A stretch of 64,000 nucleotides of DNA, taken from Phylloscopus collybita. Its lineage: Eukaryota > Chordata > Aves > Passeriformes > Phylloscopidae. Positions 34,214 through 48,300 of the stretch are shown here, in pieces (position 1 is the stretch's first letter; every line of letters starts with the position of its first letter). The stretch covers positions 8,742,001 through 8,806,000 of the forward strand of contig JAJNNQ010000006.1 of assembly GCA_027886175.1 (NCBI GenBank), read 5' to 3'. The translations under genes and the position numbers were made by a program. A model generated the notes under the pieces. That model was not told where the DNA came from and searched no databases. It was given only the letters and a program-made list of their open reading frames with translations.

Positions 34214-36519
34214 TGTTTAATGTACTTATTTGGTCAGCAACTAAACAGGCTTAAGGAGGCATGTGTCCATTTTCTACTATTTGTACACAATTCTTACATC
34301 ATCTCTGCTAAGTCACTTAATCCAGAATGTTTGCCAGCCCAGTGGAAAGGGCAATAATGTCCTATTTCATAGAAGACAGCAATGTTAACTAAATTCAAAC
34401 TATCATGCTGAGGTAGTGCAGTGATAAGGGGAGCAACAGCTTCCAACCATACATCTGATGCCTCCCTAGATGACATATCTATTCCTCATCACCATGCAGT
34501 GGCTCAGCCTCTGGAGAGCCCTTCCTTGAGAGAAAAATCCAGCTGATCCAGTCTCTTTCTCACAAATCAGTAAGTGAATACCTAAGTCCAATGCTGCATA
34601 GGAAACTACCTTGTCCTGAGGTTAATTTTAAAAACTGTAAAACAACTAAATATGAAAATTCTAATTTGTCTGAGCAAATCTTTTTTACTTGAGGCAGGAA
34701 AAAAATGAAATGTGAAAATCTGTATAAAGCCAGGGATTTGTCCTTGGAGATACTTAGAAATACATTCTTTCCATGTGTATTAAACTCTTCTTCAGCTGCA
34801 AGTACTTATTCATAGACACTCTCAGACTGCTTAGAGCAGTTTGTTTTTAGAAAAAGACAACTTTAGATAATAAATCTGTATACACCAGTTCTAAGCTGGC
34901 AGCAGTCATAAAAAACATTCATTTAAAAATTATTTTTCTTTCTCATGATCATTTTTTTTCATGGCAAATAAGTAATTTTAATTGAATTTTTCATCTGATA
35001 TGATATACAAATGTATTTAATGCAATTTGTTTTGCAGCAGTTCACATTACCTACATTAACAAAAAGAAAAACAGTTCCTGAAATTTATACCATTAAATGG
35101 AGAAGAAAAAAGGTCTGTGAACATCTTGGGACACAATTCAGTCCACTTAAAAACATTTCAGAAGCTCTTTGTGGTTCACCTCATAAAGCTTCTGGTCCAC
35201 AAGGCTCCTGCTTCAGATGTCTCCAAGTGAGATGCATGATACATGCACAGAAAGATACATGACTGTATAAAAGGCTTTATTTTACAGCACCTGCACAAGA
35301 AGATTTTAACATACTGTGGAGCCTTTTGGCAGTGCTGCAGTAAAATCTACGTTCACAATCCAACTATTGGTACTCACCATTCAACTACCTCATAATCTTA
35401 TGACAAGGTGTTTATCTTATTGGTTGGGGTAGTCCCTAAACTACCTGGAACAGCAAAAAGGCCAAGAATCCCTTAAAAAAAAAGTCATTCATCTTGTTGA
35501 CTTTGCTTTCCTGATTTAGGATAGATGGTGCTTTGGAGGTGCCTCTGTCCATTGACTGCAACGTGAATCAATGACCACTGTGGTATAATTAGGTGGCAGC
35601 TCCACGAATTGGAAAAGTTCCAGGCCAGCATTTATCTGTTGCATCTCCCAAAGTACAATGAAAAAGTCATCACACAGCTTTCCCCATTTCACATATTCAC
35701 AGTTGCCCCCTTGTCTCAACATCTGTCACTGTGACGCTCCAGCAGTCCTACAAATGTAGAGTCCTACTTATGCAAATGATAATTGATTTGATCTGATGTT
35801 TTCATCACATTCCTTGGCTTATGCCCCTTTATGCCCCCTTTAAAGATTGTCTCCTCTGTATTATTTACTTTGCCTTTTTTTTTAATGTTCAAGAAAATCC
35901 ACTGCTGACCTTCCACCATTCCATCATTTTTCTTACATATAGAGAGTTTTACCTCTGTCTCTGAAAAGCCTGTGAGCCCAGCTTCTGTATACTATTCACT
36001 TTCAAACAAATATCTATCCATATAAAGCTTGGTGAAATGTCTCCTAGTTCCTCTCTCAAAAAGCTAATCCATTTTTTTTCCTCCAATTTTCACTTATAAA
36101 TGTCCTCTCCCATAAAACAACTCTTGGGAAATTTTTTTTTCATTCTTTTTATTTTTTCCTTTTCCTTTTAATTTTTTTTCCTGTTTTCCACCATCCCTTT
36201 GGTTTTATACAGATTTGAATTCTATTTTATTATATAAGTGTTGGAGGCAGGACACAGCTCTTTGAACTCTGTGCAGAACCCAACAAACGAATTATTTCTA
36301 GGTGTTATACAGTGAAAAAAAAAAAACAAACAGGGAATAGAAACACCAACTTGAAAAATTAGCATTCTTTTCTGATTTCCATGTTTTTCTTTGAAAATGG
36401 AAAGCATGCTGTTCTTTTTTTAAATTTGCCTAGCCTTCCCACTTTACTACAATTTAGCACTGGAGATTTTTATGAATTGTTTTTGATAGGTTCATACATT
36501 TATTGCATTACACATTGGG
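34214..36519. other. Unique noncoding DNA, no gene seen
   Basis: AT-rich, with a T-rich patch at about 36121-36184. No recognisable gene or repeat. Confidence 0.5.
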
Positions 36520-36555
36520 AAAAAAAAAAGAAAAAAAAGAAAAAAAAAAAAAAAA
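36520..36555 (+). repeat. A-rich tract with single G interruptions
   Basis: Runs of 9, 8 and 15 A are separated by single G residues. Confidence 0.9.
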
Positions 36556-37009
36556 GGTGTCCAGCTTTGTCAAATATAATTGAATAAAAGCATGCTAATT
36601 TTGGTTCTTGCACTGGTGCCTCAGCAGTATGTTTTTCTTGTTCACTGTTAGAACAATAAATACAGAACAAGGATTTTAATGGTATTCTCTTTTATAGCAA
36701 TCTGATGGGGTGAAGTAATTGCTTTTGGTGCTCACAATATCTGTAGCTAGATGAATTTACTAGGAAAGCACTTTAGCCTTAGAGCAAAATTATGAATATG
36801 TATCAGGCTCCTGCATTACATTTATTGTCTCCAGTACACAAAAATCAACTTTGGCATTACAAGAAGAGAGAATAACCAACAAACCATCTCCTGAAGTAGA
36901 AAACTATTATTTAAAGTGACAGTTTCACCCCTCTTTTCCTCTAAATAAGGGACAAGGGTCTACGCCAATAATCTATCCTTTTTCACCTCTCTCTGTAACC
37001 TGTTCACAA

Positions 37010-37170
37010 GGAGATTGCCATTAGGCATAGCACTGCTGACACCAACATTTTTATACATGCTTCTGATGACAGCTATTAATGCACTATCAATAGGAGACTT
37101 ACAGTACTAAACATGCATTAAGCAGCTACTACTTTCTAGCTGTCTGGAATTTCTCTAATACAGTCCAGGG
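37010..37170. promoter_or_regulatory. Candidate conserved noncoding element
   Basis: Complex, non-repetitive sequence with clustered TF-like words (ctattaatgcac, acatgcattaagcag, tttttatacatgc) and none of the simple runs that fill the neighbourhood. Such features are typical of vertebrate noncoding elements, but conservation cannot be seen from one sequence. Confidence 0.25.
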
Positions 37171-38192
37171 AACTGGCAGAAATCCTAGTTTGCCATCAGA
37201 TACAAACCAAAAGAATTTCCATTCATCTAAAGCAGAAAGGAATTAGGTTTTCTTGATGCTAATCAGGAGAAAAAAAATTCTCTTTAAAAGCAGATTAATC
37301 TTCAGATTAATAAATGGTTTAAGATCATACATTCAGGGATAAGATTACTGAAACCTAAATATGGATGAAAGAAACTGGATGAATGTACAGTAAACTGATA
37401 ATAAACCTGCAAATGAAAAACAAAACAAAACAAAACAAACCATCCAAAAAACAACTGAAAGGACTGCAAACTGCTAACCTAAATATGATGGGATCTCACA
37501 GTGCATATCACTTACTATCTGACAGAGCAAGTCTTTTAAACATTAGTTACAAGCCACGACAGAAATTTTATTCCCCCAGATATTTCTTAATGTGGAAAAT
37601 ATGATTTAGGAATCATTTCAATACATACATAATGTCTCTGCTTAACTTCCAGGTGATATCACTTCTTGGCACTGCTCTATTATAGTAAAACAAATTCAGA
37701 AAGCTGATATAAAATGCTTATAAGCAAAGGAAAGGAAACAAAGAACGGGAAGGAGAGACAGATGAAAAGAGTTGCATATACATTTTGAAGAAACAAACAA
37801 TGGCAGCTAAAGCAACACTAAGAAATGTACAGAGAACCATGGAATAGGCATCCTAAGCCATATCAAAGCTATGTTTTTGTGCAGTGTACTCAGAAAGAGT
37901 ACTATATTCAAACCGCATGCCAAAAATACTAAGCATAATGAGGCAGCCAGCTCTTGTCAAAATCTATTTCTAAAAAGCCGAGTTTGTCATTTTCTAAAAG
38001 ACATTATTTTCTGTGCAGGTTTTTTTCTTTTTGTTGCTTTGAATTTTCCAAAGTTTAGGCAAAGCTTGTTTCCACATATAAGGCTCGTCATTTGTGTTTG
38101 TATCTGGAAGCAAACACTAAATAGGAAAATTAAAAGACATATTTTCACATGCATCTAAACACTGCTCATAAAATCCTATCTGTTTTGTTTGA

Positions 38193-38210
38193 TTTTTTTT
38201 TTTTTTTTTT
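38193..38210 (+). repeat. Poly(T) run, 18 T
   Basis: Uninterrupted T run. Confidence 0.95.
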
Positions 38211-38224
38211 AAGACAAGAGCTTA

Positions 38225-38460
38225 GATTGTTGCTGGGACGTTAATCCTTGTTTTTACTCCTTGTTCTGGGCCCTTAAACAGAAACTTAACTTTTGAAAGG
38301 GTAATTTTTACTATAATTGCTATAAAGAGGCAGCCGTGTACCAGAGCCTTGTTTCCTAGTGAGACAACAGCTTTATCAGAGAGCTTACTGTCCAACCATT
38401 GAAATGTTCCTGTCAATGTCAAGTTGGAATGCTATCATCCTCCTGCCAAGTGGACGAAAA
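38225..38460. promoter_or_regulatory. Candidate conserved noncoding element
   Basis: Follows the T18 run. The sequence is complex (gggcccttaaacagaaac, gaggcagccgtgtaccag, cctgtcaatgtcaagttgg) and retains CpG in AT-rich context. The minus-strand frame 38222-38422 over it has no domain. The inference rests on texture only. Confidence 0.3.
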
Positions 38461-40189
38461 AGAGAGTTCAGGCACTTACTGGAGCTAAGTCTTACTTTTC
38501 TCTCTTTTACAAGCTGTTTCTGAGCCAGCTTCACATTTGATACAAGCCAAAATTGTCGGGAAGCAAAACACGTGATGGTTTTGCTGCCGTATGAGGATAA
38601 GCACTGCGAGCAACCATTTCTAATTCCTGTTGTTAGAAGGAAAAATCTGTGGAGAAGGATCTTTCAGTTCCTTCATAGCCACCATTAGTCACAGAACAGC
38701 CTGTATTATCTTCTCTTGTCAGATTTTAAAAAGTCTTTGTTGCAATCATGTTCCCTCCTTCTGGGCTGCATAGGGACAGAGAGAACCTGGGCATTTTAAA
38801 AGGCAATCTTTCCCCCTCAGGAAGGGAGTAAGTACCTTACAGTGACAATCCAGAACAGTAGGTGTAACCTCTCATCCATTGAGCTGCAATGGCATGTTGC
38901 TACTGGGTCCTCTGTTTTGGAAACACAGCCATTGTTTCTGTGCTGACTTTGGGGAGTTTGGCTTCTGGGGAGAGGACTGGAAGATGAGTGTCCTTTGGAG
39001 AGTTCTAGAAACCCTAATTCACTAGGCATGAGATCACTGCAAGGACATCACTCCCAGGTGCTAGTATTGGCAGACACCACAGCATTTTGGAATTCACTGG
39101 AGCCAACCTATGTCATCTTATGAAATCAGTCTAAAGAATGATAAATTACCTTCCTCCATACTGAACTGGATCCAGGATAGGGCAGACTCTACAGGAAATT
39201 ATCACTTTGAAAATAAAAATCCATCCAAGATACATTTTCAGGATGATGCCAACTAAGAAATACTGCATTATCTGGAGAATGTCTGAGAGAGATAGCAGGA
39301 GTTGAACAGCTACTGGTTTTCATCCAAGCTCTCAGGCCACTAAATTCTTCATGCTAAAGAGTTATGTGGAGGGTGGGCAGGATGCAGGCATGACAGCAGG
39401 AATAATGCTATGAGGTAGCTGTTTTCTTCTGTAAGTTGTACAAGATAGATAGAAAACTGGCTAGAACTTTTTAAACTGATTGACAACAGAAAGTTGTAGA
39501 GTTCTAGCGAGAATCCTTTGAAAAAATAATATATTCTTACTGTCATCAAAACCAAAAAAAACTGTATTTAAAGCTATTTTTAAAGAAAGAAGGGAAAAAA
39601 AACCCCACAAAACCAAAGAGGATGAAAGTTCCTTTTTCATAAGTAATCAAGAACCTTATTACACCAGTGGTCAGCAAAGCCTACAGAGAGAGAAAACATT
39701 CTGTTATCTGGAAACTTTGGTATTTATTACACAGAAAAGAAAGGGTATAATTTTCAGTCATGTTCATCTCAAAATTTCCAAACATCTGTTTCCAAGGACT
39801 GTGATGCCCAGGAGCAAAGTAGTCAGAATGGAGAGGCTAACATCTCATGTTTTCAACGGGATGCTTAGACCTGTCATCCTTCTCACTGAGGCATCCCTGA
39901 AAAGATCAGTAGAAAAGACCGGTGCCATTCACATGCTCTGGACAAAACATGAGACTTAAACACATATATTTTTAACTTATTGGCATTAAAATGTAAGGAA
40001 TTTCATCCACCCTTGAAGGAAAGCAACCCTGAAACGCTTAGATGGATTTGGATTGAGCTGCAAAACTTTTTCACAGTATACATTTTAAAAATTGAAATTG
40101 TTTTCTTAAATGAAGAAAGGTTTATTCTTTTAAACTGAACTTACAGTTCAACTCAAGAACTGTTCAACTATGGTGAAGCAGATTAATTA

Positions 40190-40192
<3 letters not shown>
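38461..40192. other. Unique noncoding DNA, no gene seen
   Basis: No recognisable gene or interspersed repeat. An A-rich patch lies at 39593-39618. Confidence 0.5.
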
Positions 40193-40236
<44 letters not shown>

Positions 40237-40251
40237 CTTTTTCTTCAGGAA
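40193..40251 (+). repeat. Poly(T) run, 44 T plus T-rich tail
   Basis: An uninterrupted T44 run (40193-40236) is followed by cttttt and cttcag. The tract plus cttcag resembles a 3' splice acceptor, but nothing downstream reads as a recognisable exon. The poly-Phe frame at 40170-40367 is an artefact of it. Confidence 0.95.
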
Positions 40252-42586
40252 AAGTCTTTTCTGGTGTAAAAAAACCCAAACAATCACAAGATAAATCTGT
40301 GTGGAATAAAAAAGGGCAGCGCAAACAACTTACATGCAATTCAGACAATAAAGACTTGCTCTACTAAACTGAATAAATGAAGCAATCAGTTTAAGAAAGA
40401 AAACTTTCTTCCCAATTACATAGATGATTTTCACCCCTAGAGAACTCATTAGTCCCAAACTGTATTGCATTCCTGTCATCAGCCAACACCACTTTTCAGT
40501 AAAGAGTTTTCACATGTTTAAAATATACATCCAACTGTATTCTTCTGAAAATGTGTCAGGTATTTTTAAGATGACAGGTTATGTAATATTTTCTTCTCAC
40601 ATAGCTAATTTCCATTCATTCTTACAGTGTACCTACAAAGTTTAATTTTACTAGAAATGTATGTATAGATAAAAAAGTGCATTAAGTGTACACATTGAGA
40701 CAAATAGCTCGCCTTTTGGCATTAGCATAAAATATGAGCATCAGAAGAAGTAACAGATGCTCCAGTGGCAAATGACATGACTGGAAGCACCCAGAGTGTG
40801 TTGTACTGTGGCTGATACATACCCAGCTCAGACTTCCGGGTTACTCCTTCATATAAGGCTCTGTGTATGAATGACAGTGCAGAGTTGGTGGTCTACTGAA
40901 CTGGTGGCAGAAGAACTCATTTCAACATGATTTAAGAGAAGAGTGGCTATTTCACAGCAACCTGACTCTCTAGGGATCTGTAGATTGCTGTGTACATGGG
41001 ATGCTCTACTGGAAGTAAAGAGGAAAGAAGAGAGGTGCTGTGGTTGTGACACTGCATGTACTAGCTGTGACCTGCGTGTCCCTTAGTTTAAAGTTCTGGT
41101 TTCAGGTGAACAGTGAATGTCAGATTACTATGCGAATTTTTGATCATCACTCCTTTTCTCCAGGGATCCAGCTTCCCTGAGGACCTCATAAAAATATTTG
41201 CCCTGTCTCAACCTTTCCGCAAAGATTCATTGAAAAGGTATCTATATGACAGCTGCAGTCCAATGTCAGCCAAAAACAAAGTACAAATAGTTCTGCTGAG
41301 CTGTAACTGACTGCACTAAGCTGAACAAAAGCTTCCTTCCTGAAGAACAGCAAAGGCTCTACTTCTGACAAAAGCTTGCTTTCTTTCCCAGCTCTTTAGG
41401 ATTCAGCATCATGACTTCAGGGATAGCTGTAGATGTGCAGAGGTTATGTGGAGATTTCTGAGATCTGAGATTCAATTCCCATTATATTTCATAAATCACT
41501 ATGCTACCTGACTATGATACTTTTATTACCAGGTATAGAAATCAGCCTGCTGAGATAAACCTTTTAGTTATCTTTGGAGCTGGCACGATGCTCTGGAGTT
41601 GTGTTCATCAAGTACACTGCCACTTTCCTTTGAGAGTCATAAATTAATTGCAGGTATTTAGATGTAATTTTACATATGGTTTTGCAATTGATGTCATTTG
41701 ACATGACCTCTGCAAACACTGCAGGTCCATTCCTGACAAATGCTGGTGCTGAATTTCCAGCCAAAATCTAAGCAAGGTTTAAAGGTCTTGTAAGCTCCTT
41801 CCTTGATTTCTTTGTAGTAAACATAGTGGGAAGAATATCCTACAATTTTCAAGACTGTTAAGTGCTATGGTTATGAATAATTATTTTGCTTCAGTTTAAA
41901 AACTGGGGATATCCCTTACTGTAATGTTGATTCATGCATATGTACTTCTTCTTCTATCAAGCCCTTAAGTAGTGGAAAGTAAAACAATTTGAAAAACTTG
42001 CTCATTTTAAACTTGTGTCATGAGGCTAAACAATGCTAACTGCAATTTTAGGCACAGAATGTACTTGCATTTTTCTGACTTTATGACGTACATGAAGTAT
42101 AGGGCCTATTTGAAAGAAAAGGTCATAAAAATGGATCATAAGAAATTGAATGTTTTCCAAATGTAGCAAGAAGACTCGTATTTTCACAAAATTATTTGGA
42201 GGAAACAATATTAAGCACTCATACTAGAAAAGAAATGTACAATGCAGAAATAGAATTCTGGTGTAAAGATTAATGTGGTACAAATAAAAATTATTGAGTT
42301 AAACAAATCTCTCAGCCTCATCTCATAAATAGCCACACATTTATTCTATCTAACAACCAATTTTCATTCCCATCATAAAAATTTCAAAGGTAAAAAATGC
42401 AGTTCAAAATTTACAGCACAAAAGACAGAGGAGTTATTCTTCAATCCCATTAGCGGGGAATCAGCCTTAAACCAGCTCACATTTAGCACGAATTGTATTT
42501 TTGCCCACTGAGTCTATAACATTAAGTCCATTTATTTTCTTAACTGCACATGGTCTCTTGAAGTGTAGTGCAAGTATTTCAAAGAC

Positions 42587-42589
<3 letters not shown>
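40252..42589. other. Noncoding DNA, one weak conserved-element candidate
   Basis: No gene seen. The stretch 40690-40790 (tagctcgccttttggcatta and following) is complex with a CpG in AT-rich surroundings and may be constrained. Confidence 0.4.

Positions 42590-42617
<28 letters not shown>
42590..42617 (+). repeat. Poly(A) run, 28 A
   Basis: Uninterrupted A run. The overlapping poly-Lys/poly-Phe frames at 42501-42746 and 42467-42739 derive from it. Confidence 0.95.
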
Positions 42618-42620
<3 letters not shown>

Positions 42621-42779
42621 CAAGGAAAGAATTTATGTATGTACCTAAAGTTCCTCATAGATGACTTCTTTTTTTTTGTATCTAAACCACTATCAGGAGA
42701 AAACACTATCCATTCCTTATTGTGTGTGAAGCCCAGCAAAGTGTAATTACATCTGGTAGATTGCTAGCAACAACCCAGA

Positions 42780-43030
42780 CACCAAACCTCAGGAGACAGG
42801 ATGTGTCCCCAGAGTTCCCAGCTTTCAATAAACATTAAGATACTTCATGAGATATTTAAATTCGTGCTCACTGGGCTTTGTGCTAGAAACGCTGATATAA
42901 TACCTGATGCATTAAACAATTTGCCATACTCACATAAAAGGTTGGGCATTATATTTGCCATCCTATTACTGAGTTTTCAGCTTGAAAATTACAGGACTTG
43001 CATAAGTACAGTCACTCTGTTTTGAAGAAG
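42780..43030. promoter_or_regulatory. Candidate conserved noncoding element
   Basis: Complex AT-rich sequence with regulatory-looking words (atatttaaattcgtgctcac, gctagaaacgctgatataat, gatgcattaaacaatttgcc) and two CpG. No repeat structure and no recognisable peptide in the 42801-43025 frame. Confidence 0.3.
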
Positions 43031-44989
43031 GAGATGTTGTTTAAAATACTCTAGGCAAGTTTACTGCTATGAAGTAACAGAGATAAAAAGAAACAAACAA
43101 ATAAAACCCTTTAAATCATACCAAACATGAAAGAAAACAAAATGTTAGAATTAAACTGTCATTCGATGACTGCTTTTAAAGTTCACTGTCTTCATTAAAT
43201 TCCCTATGAATTTAATGAAAATAATTGCCAAAAGAACTTTATTTATTAAGACTTATGGTTGCATTCTACAAATAAGCCCAATCTAACCATGTCATATCTA
43301 ATACTTATGCAGCAAAGATTGACAAAAACACATACAATGGTTTTCTCCATCTCCAAATTATTGAGTTAGCTAAAATATTCTGTTTGTAGGAAAGTTACAA
43401 AGAATTTACAGAAGGGCAATACCTAATTAGCACCTGAAGTTGTACTGGGCTGCTGATTCTAATTAATAACACTTTCTAAGTATGTTCAAAGGCATTTAAG
43501 TAAAATGAAAGCCTTCAGAAATGCATCGAAGCATTTAATGCCTAGATACTGAAGTGATAAGCCTGCTGTAAAAGCCTAAAATAGGTTAGACAGATTAGAC
43601 TGGCAGAGAAAAAAACATTGGCATATAAAATACACAGTCAGGTATGAAAGAGACAAATATACTTGGAAAAAAAATACAGAGAGACAAAGAAGTGATTTGA
43701 TTTGAAGAAAAGCTTGTGCTTGTTTATAAAAACACTGGTTTTAGCATAGTTTTAAACGTCATGAATGCTATAAAGGAAAACCTTTCCAGATAACAGCTGC
43801 TCTAGATAATAGGCAGCTTTTTAAAAACAAACACCCAACCTGTAAACTTTTTTATGTAAACTTTTTAATTAACGTTTCCTGGGAGGTAATGCCATGACAT
43901 ACATGTGTTACATTGAACCAGTTTCTTCTCTGATCAAATCTATCAAATCCAAATAATCTGATCCTGCAAGGAATATTAGTCTGCCACAGCATTAGTATAC
44001 AGAGTTGGTGGAGCAAAATAAGGAATTGTAGGTCATCTGGTGCTGCTAAAAATGCCAAATGACTTGTGACACCCTACTCTGTGTTTCTTTACAACTATAT
44101 ACAGAGTTCAGGTGTAATATTTCAGTTTTAGACAATGAGGCTTAGTTGAGATGATCCCCACCCTGAACACTGTTCTTGTTTTTGAGCAAATCCCTTCTCC
44201 AAGTAGAACTTCACATACTTCCATAAATTAGCATATGAGAGAAAAAAGTACCAATCTATTCTACACATAATGTTTGGTAATCCAAAGAAACAAAAAGCCA
44301 AGCTGCAGCTGAAGCATCCATGAGATTGCACGCAGGGCTTTCCCCCTTCCTTGCACACCCATGGCAGTAATCAGGATAAAGCTGGGGAGTAAAGTGATTG
44401 CTGTGTATTTATGCTGCTGGGTGTCCAGAAGGGATGACAAGAGCCCACTGGAATTGCTGAGTGACTAAGTAAAGGTGAATTATACCTTTCTGAAGAGTGA
44501 CACAGTATGTGCCACTCAGCCTCCTGGGATATCCATTCAAAGGTGTGCAACTCCCAAGAAACTGAAGCTCGTGGTCCAAAGGCTGCATGCTGGCAATTGC
44601 TGCAGAATCTGTATCGGCCATCGGTAATGAAGGAAGCAAAGCTACGGAAGAGCTGATTTATTTTTGGCACTTTCAGAACAGCTTGAATACTAATAGAGAA
44701 ACAAGGCGACGCTGCTGAAGCAGAATATCATTGCAATCAAGAAGCAATGGGCCCCCACTGCCTAAGCTGAGCAGAGATTTCACCAGTTGCCCACCAGGCC
44801 ACAGACCTGGCCTGTTTTAACATTTCACCAGATTCCCCAGGGCCAGCCAGCTGATCAGTTCAGCTTCAGCTAAAGAAAATCCAGTGGAGCTAGAGAGCAG
44901 TGGAAAAATCTCTCATTCTGCAAGGCAGAAAGACAGCGAGACAGAGGTTAAGAAAGTTCCCTGTCAGACAAGAAATCCTCCCTTTTAAC
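43031..44989. other. Noncoding DNA, no gene seen
   Basis: The two overlapping minus-strand frames near 44371-44670 lie in less AT-rich DNA but have no motif. TAAT-containing complex sequence near 43420-43570 might be constrained. Confidence 0.4.
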
Positions 44990-45330
44990 ATTTTTGTAGT
45001 TCCTCCTGCATAAACTTCAGGCAGGCTGGGTCAGTGTAAACATCCTCCCCTCCCCTCTGCTTCACTGGGCCTCTCTCTTATCCCCCGCCGGCAGCTGTGG
45101 CTTGGGAGGCAAACAGTGGTCATGCTGTTCTGTGCACAATGACAGACAAATAAAAGAACAAGCAAGCTTGGGAGATTTAAAATCTAGAGCTGAGGGATTT
45201 CTCCGAGTTTCACTGTGTCTCTGTGATCCTCCCCCTAAATGCGAGAGCTGTTTTCTTCAATAAATGAAGCTCGTAATAAACATCTCTCCTCCTGTGTCTC
45301 CAGAGCCCTTAGGGAGCTCTGCAACAGCAG
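44990..45330. promoter_or_regulatory. Candidate conserved noncoding element, GC-richer
   Basis: A locally GC-richer block inside AT-rich DNA. It includes tcccccgccggcagctgtgg (with an E-box CAGCTG), tgttctgtgcacaatgacag, ttctccgagtttcac and aaatgcgagagctg. About five CpG occur within 250 bp. It could be an enhancer or an unannotated promoter. I see no TATA box plus initiator arrangement, no CpG island and no first exon. Confidence 0.35.
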
Positions 45331-48300
45331 AGTATAGAAATTTGCAGAAAGGTGTCCTCTGATGGATTTGACTTACAGAGTACCAATTGTTATAAACTGC
45401 CAAGAAAATGGGAAATGGGATGTCTCAAGACACCCATGGACTCTATCATTAAAAATCATTGTATCAAATGCATATTTGAGCTTTGTTTCAAAGAAGTGTT
45501 TGATTCCATCAAACTATTTTTGAAGCATAAAGGTTTATTTATAAGGACTTTTTGCCTTTCATACCTTCCTTATACACTCAGTTCACAGATTCTACAGTTA
45601 AGGGCACAAAAAGAACTTGTGCATTTGTTAGTCAATTTAGATTTCAAAATGTATTTTCTCACAGAATACTGACAATGAAATATATTAAGTTGAAAATACA
45701 ATGAATATGTTTCTAAAGCTGAAAAAAAGCAAGACCATGTTGTAACTAGATCTCACATCTGCAGAGTCAGAATAAGTATGATGGAGGACAGATTCAAAGT
45801 GTCTTGTCTCAGCAGGGTATTATAATGGTACATATTGTACATGCAGAACCTTAGAAACTCTCATAAATGTACTTACAAGAACTGAGAAGTAAGTGCTTTG
45901 TAATCTTTAATCAGCCCAACATTCAAAGCCTGCTGAAATTAGAGCAGATCTTCTTTTCAGCAGGCTTAAGGTCAGGTATTTTACATATATTTAAAAATAA
46001 ACTCCGCAAAGTCATTGCTTGACCAATTCTTGTCCTTCCTCCTCACAAGGACTTATCTGCCCAGCTATTCTAAGAGTGAGGCAAATCTTCTTTATATGAT
46101 AAATACCAAGTTTTTACCTTTCCAGAACCAGTCCTCATTTAAAAGTCAGCTGAATTTCCGTTTTATCTTATGCACCATCAGCAAAATGATTTATCTCAAT
46201 CTGAACTGCAGAACTTTTATTGGTAAGATAAATGTAAAAGTCAGAAACATGGGTTTTCAGATACTGTATTCACAGACCCAGCAATTAGAAAAGCCATCTT
46301 TGACTTTCTACTGGCACTGACAGGAAAGTCTTTAAGAAGAATTACATTAATTTACAGGCTTTTCACAGCATTTTTTTTTAATCACGTTACCAGCAATATT
46401 AACTCTCTAAGATATCTAGTGTGCAACTTGGGGTGATGGAAACGAAAACAAATATCAAGACAGACATAAAATATCCCCAACATAGTAATTCTAATGCTTA
46501 TTTACAAAGATATTTTAGCTCTTTGCATGCTCATCAGCTCTACACTCCAAAAACTTAGTGATACCAGTACAGTTAGTAAAAACTATCTGATTGCATTGTG
46601 TAATTGGAATTGGACATGGATCCAACACACTCTGGGAGGATTCTGAATGCCATTTGGATGATCTAGATAGATGTGTTACAGCACTATGCCAGCTCCCACA
46701 GTAATCATACACAAAATTTCTACTATTATCAATGGGAACATGATAGCTGTTGCTTCATCTTGAAAATAAAAGCAACAAAAATGGGTTTAAAGATAGAGAT
46801 AATGCCTAAACAACAAAAACTGCAAAATCATTGAGATAAGCTAGAATTTTATGGGAGCAGGTAAAAAAAAAAACAAAACTATGCAACACTTTCCTGAAAC
46901 AAAAAAGGTAGGCAAATTACTTACATGAACAGATAAAATGTAAGGCACACCAAACATCTTATCTCAAATTATATACATGCACACACCCACACATGGATTT
47001 TAAAAGCATATTCTATATATACAAGGTTATTATACATAAGGATATATAATAAAAAAGTAAGATAGGGATTACTAATTTCCTATGTGTTCAGTCACTTTGT
47101 CAGTTATGCCATAACTGTAAAATCTTGCAAATAAATGGTTTCTTACAAGAATGTAAAGAATTAAAAACTTTAAAAACTAAGAGAAAATAAATAAAAATAC
47201 CAAGATTGGGGGATACCCCACAAAACAAACTTCTTAGTGGTTTTTATTCTATTTATTAAATATTAAAGGAGAAATTAAACTATACAAAATATTAAATATA
47301 GTAATCCTTTGCTATATAGTTCATGCACAACAATGCTAGTGACTCATAAAAGACCTGAAAGCATCTTTGGCAGGATTTTATCTTGTAACAACTCATTGTG
47401 CATCCTGCGTTTATATTTGTGAAAGGACAAAAAAAGCAAAATTCACCGTAGTACAGTTTATTACCTCAGCAGATTTTTCACTGATGGAAGAAGTGAGCCT
47501 TATATCTTGCATTATTATTGATTATATTATCATCTTCTACTTCATACCACGTGCTTTAGCACTGACAGTGTGGTTAATATTGCAGATAAACAAGCAAGAA
47601 CCATACTGCTCTAATTGTCCACTAAAGGGCAACTTGTAACTGCTGGTAGATTTTTACCTTCTATACATGCTTATGCTTCAGTCAGGCCTTGGAGCAGTAA
47701 AGGAGGTCAGGTAAAGATAAATGTTGGTTTGTCTAGTGTCAGTAACTAATAAGCAATCACCTTGATTTAAATCCTTCCCTGAGCCTTTGGAGAATATGGG
47801 AGGTGATGAGAAACAAGTTCTTGATCCCTTCTTCTCGACCTCAGCCCTCTACCCAGCACTTACGAAGCAGCTGGAATCTGTGTCACTGCTGTGGGCTTTT
47901 CACAAGCCCAAGATGAATGGATTCCTCTTTTCTGTCAATTGTTCCTGCTTCTGCAACTCTCCTGTACCCAGCATAGCCCTAAGGACACCAGTACAACATT
48001 TGAGTTGGAGGGAGTTGGTTGAGATTCTTCAGCTTACTATAACTGTTAACAAAGAGATGTACCCCATATATATTTATTATTACCATTGAAAGTTTGATAC
48101 TTTATATCAGAGTGAAACTAGACTTTGTTTCTGTTGGCATGACCATCACTTTTTTCCTTTTGGTTTTAATTATGCCTTCCACTCCAAAAAATGTTTATAA
48201 ACTTCTGTTTTTCAAGGCCAATCTTCTCTGATCTCCAATTCAATTAATAGCACTTTTGACATTCATGTGATACAATGCAGACTGAGGACAGCTTTTTGTT

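Noticed and set aside
44371..44670. Two overlapping minus-strand ORFs (99 and 76 codons)
   Set aside because: No motif, mutually out of frame, in moderately GC-rich noncoding DNA; chance frames.
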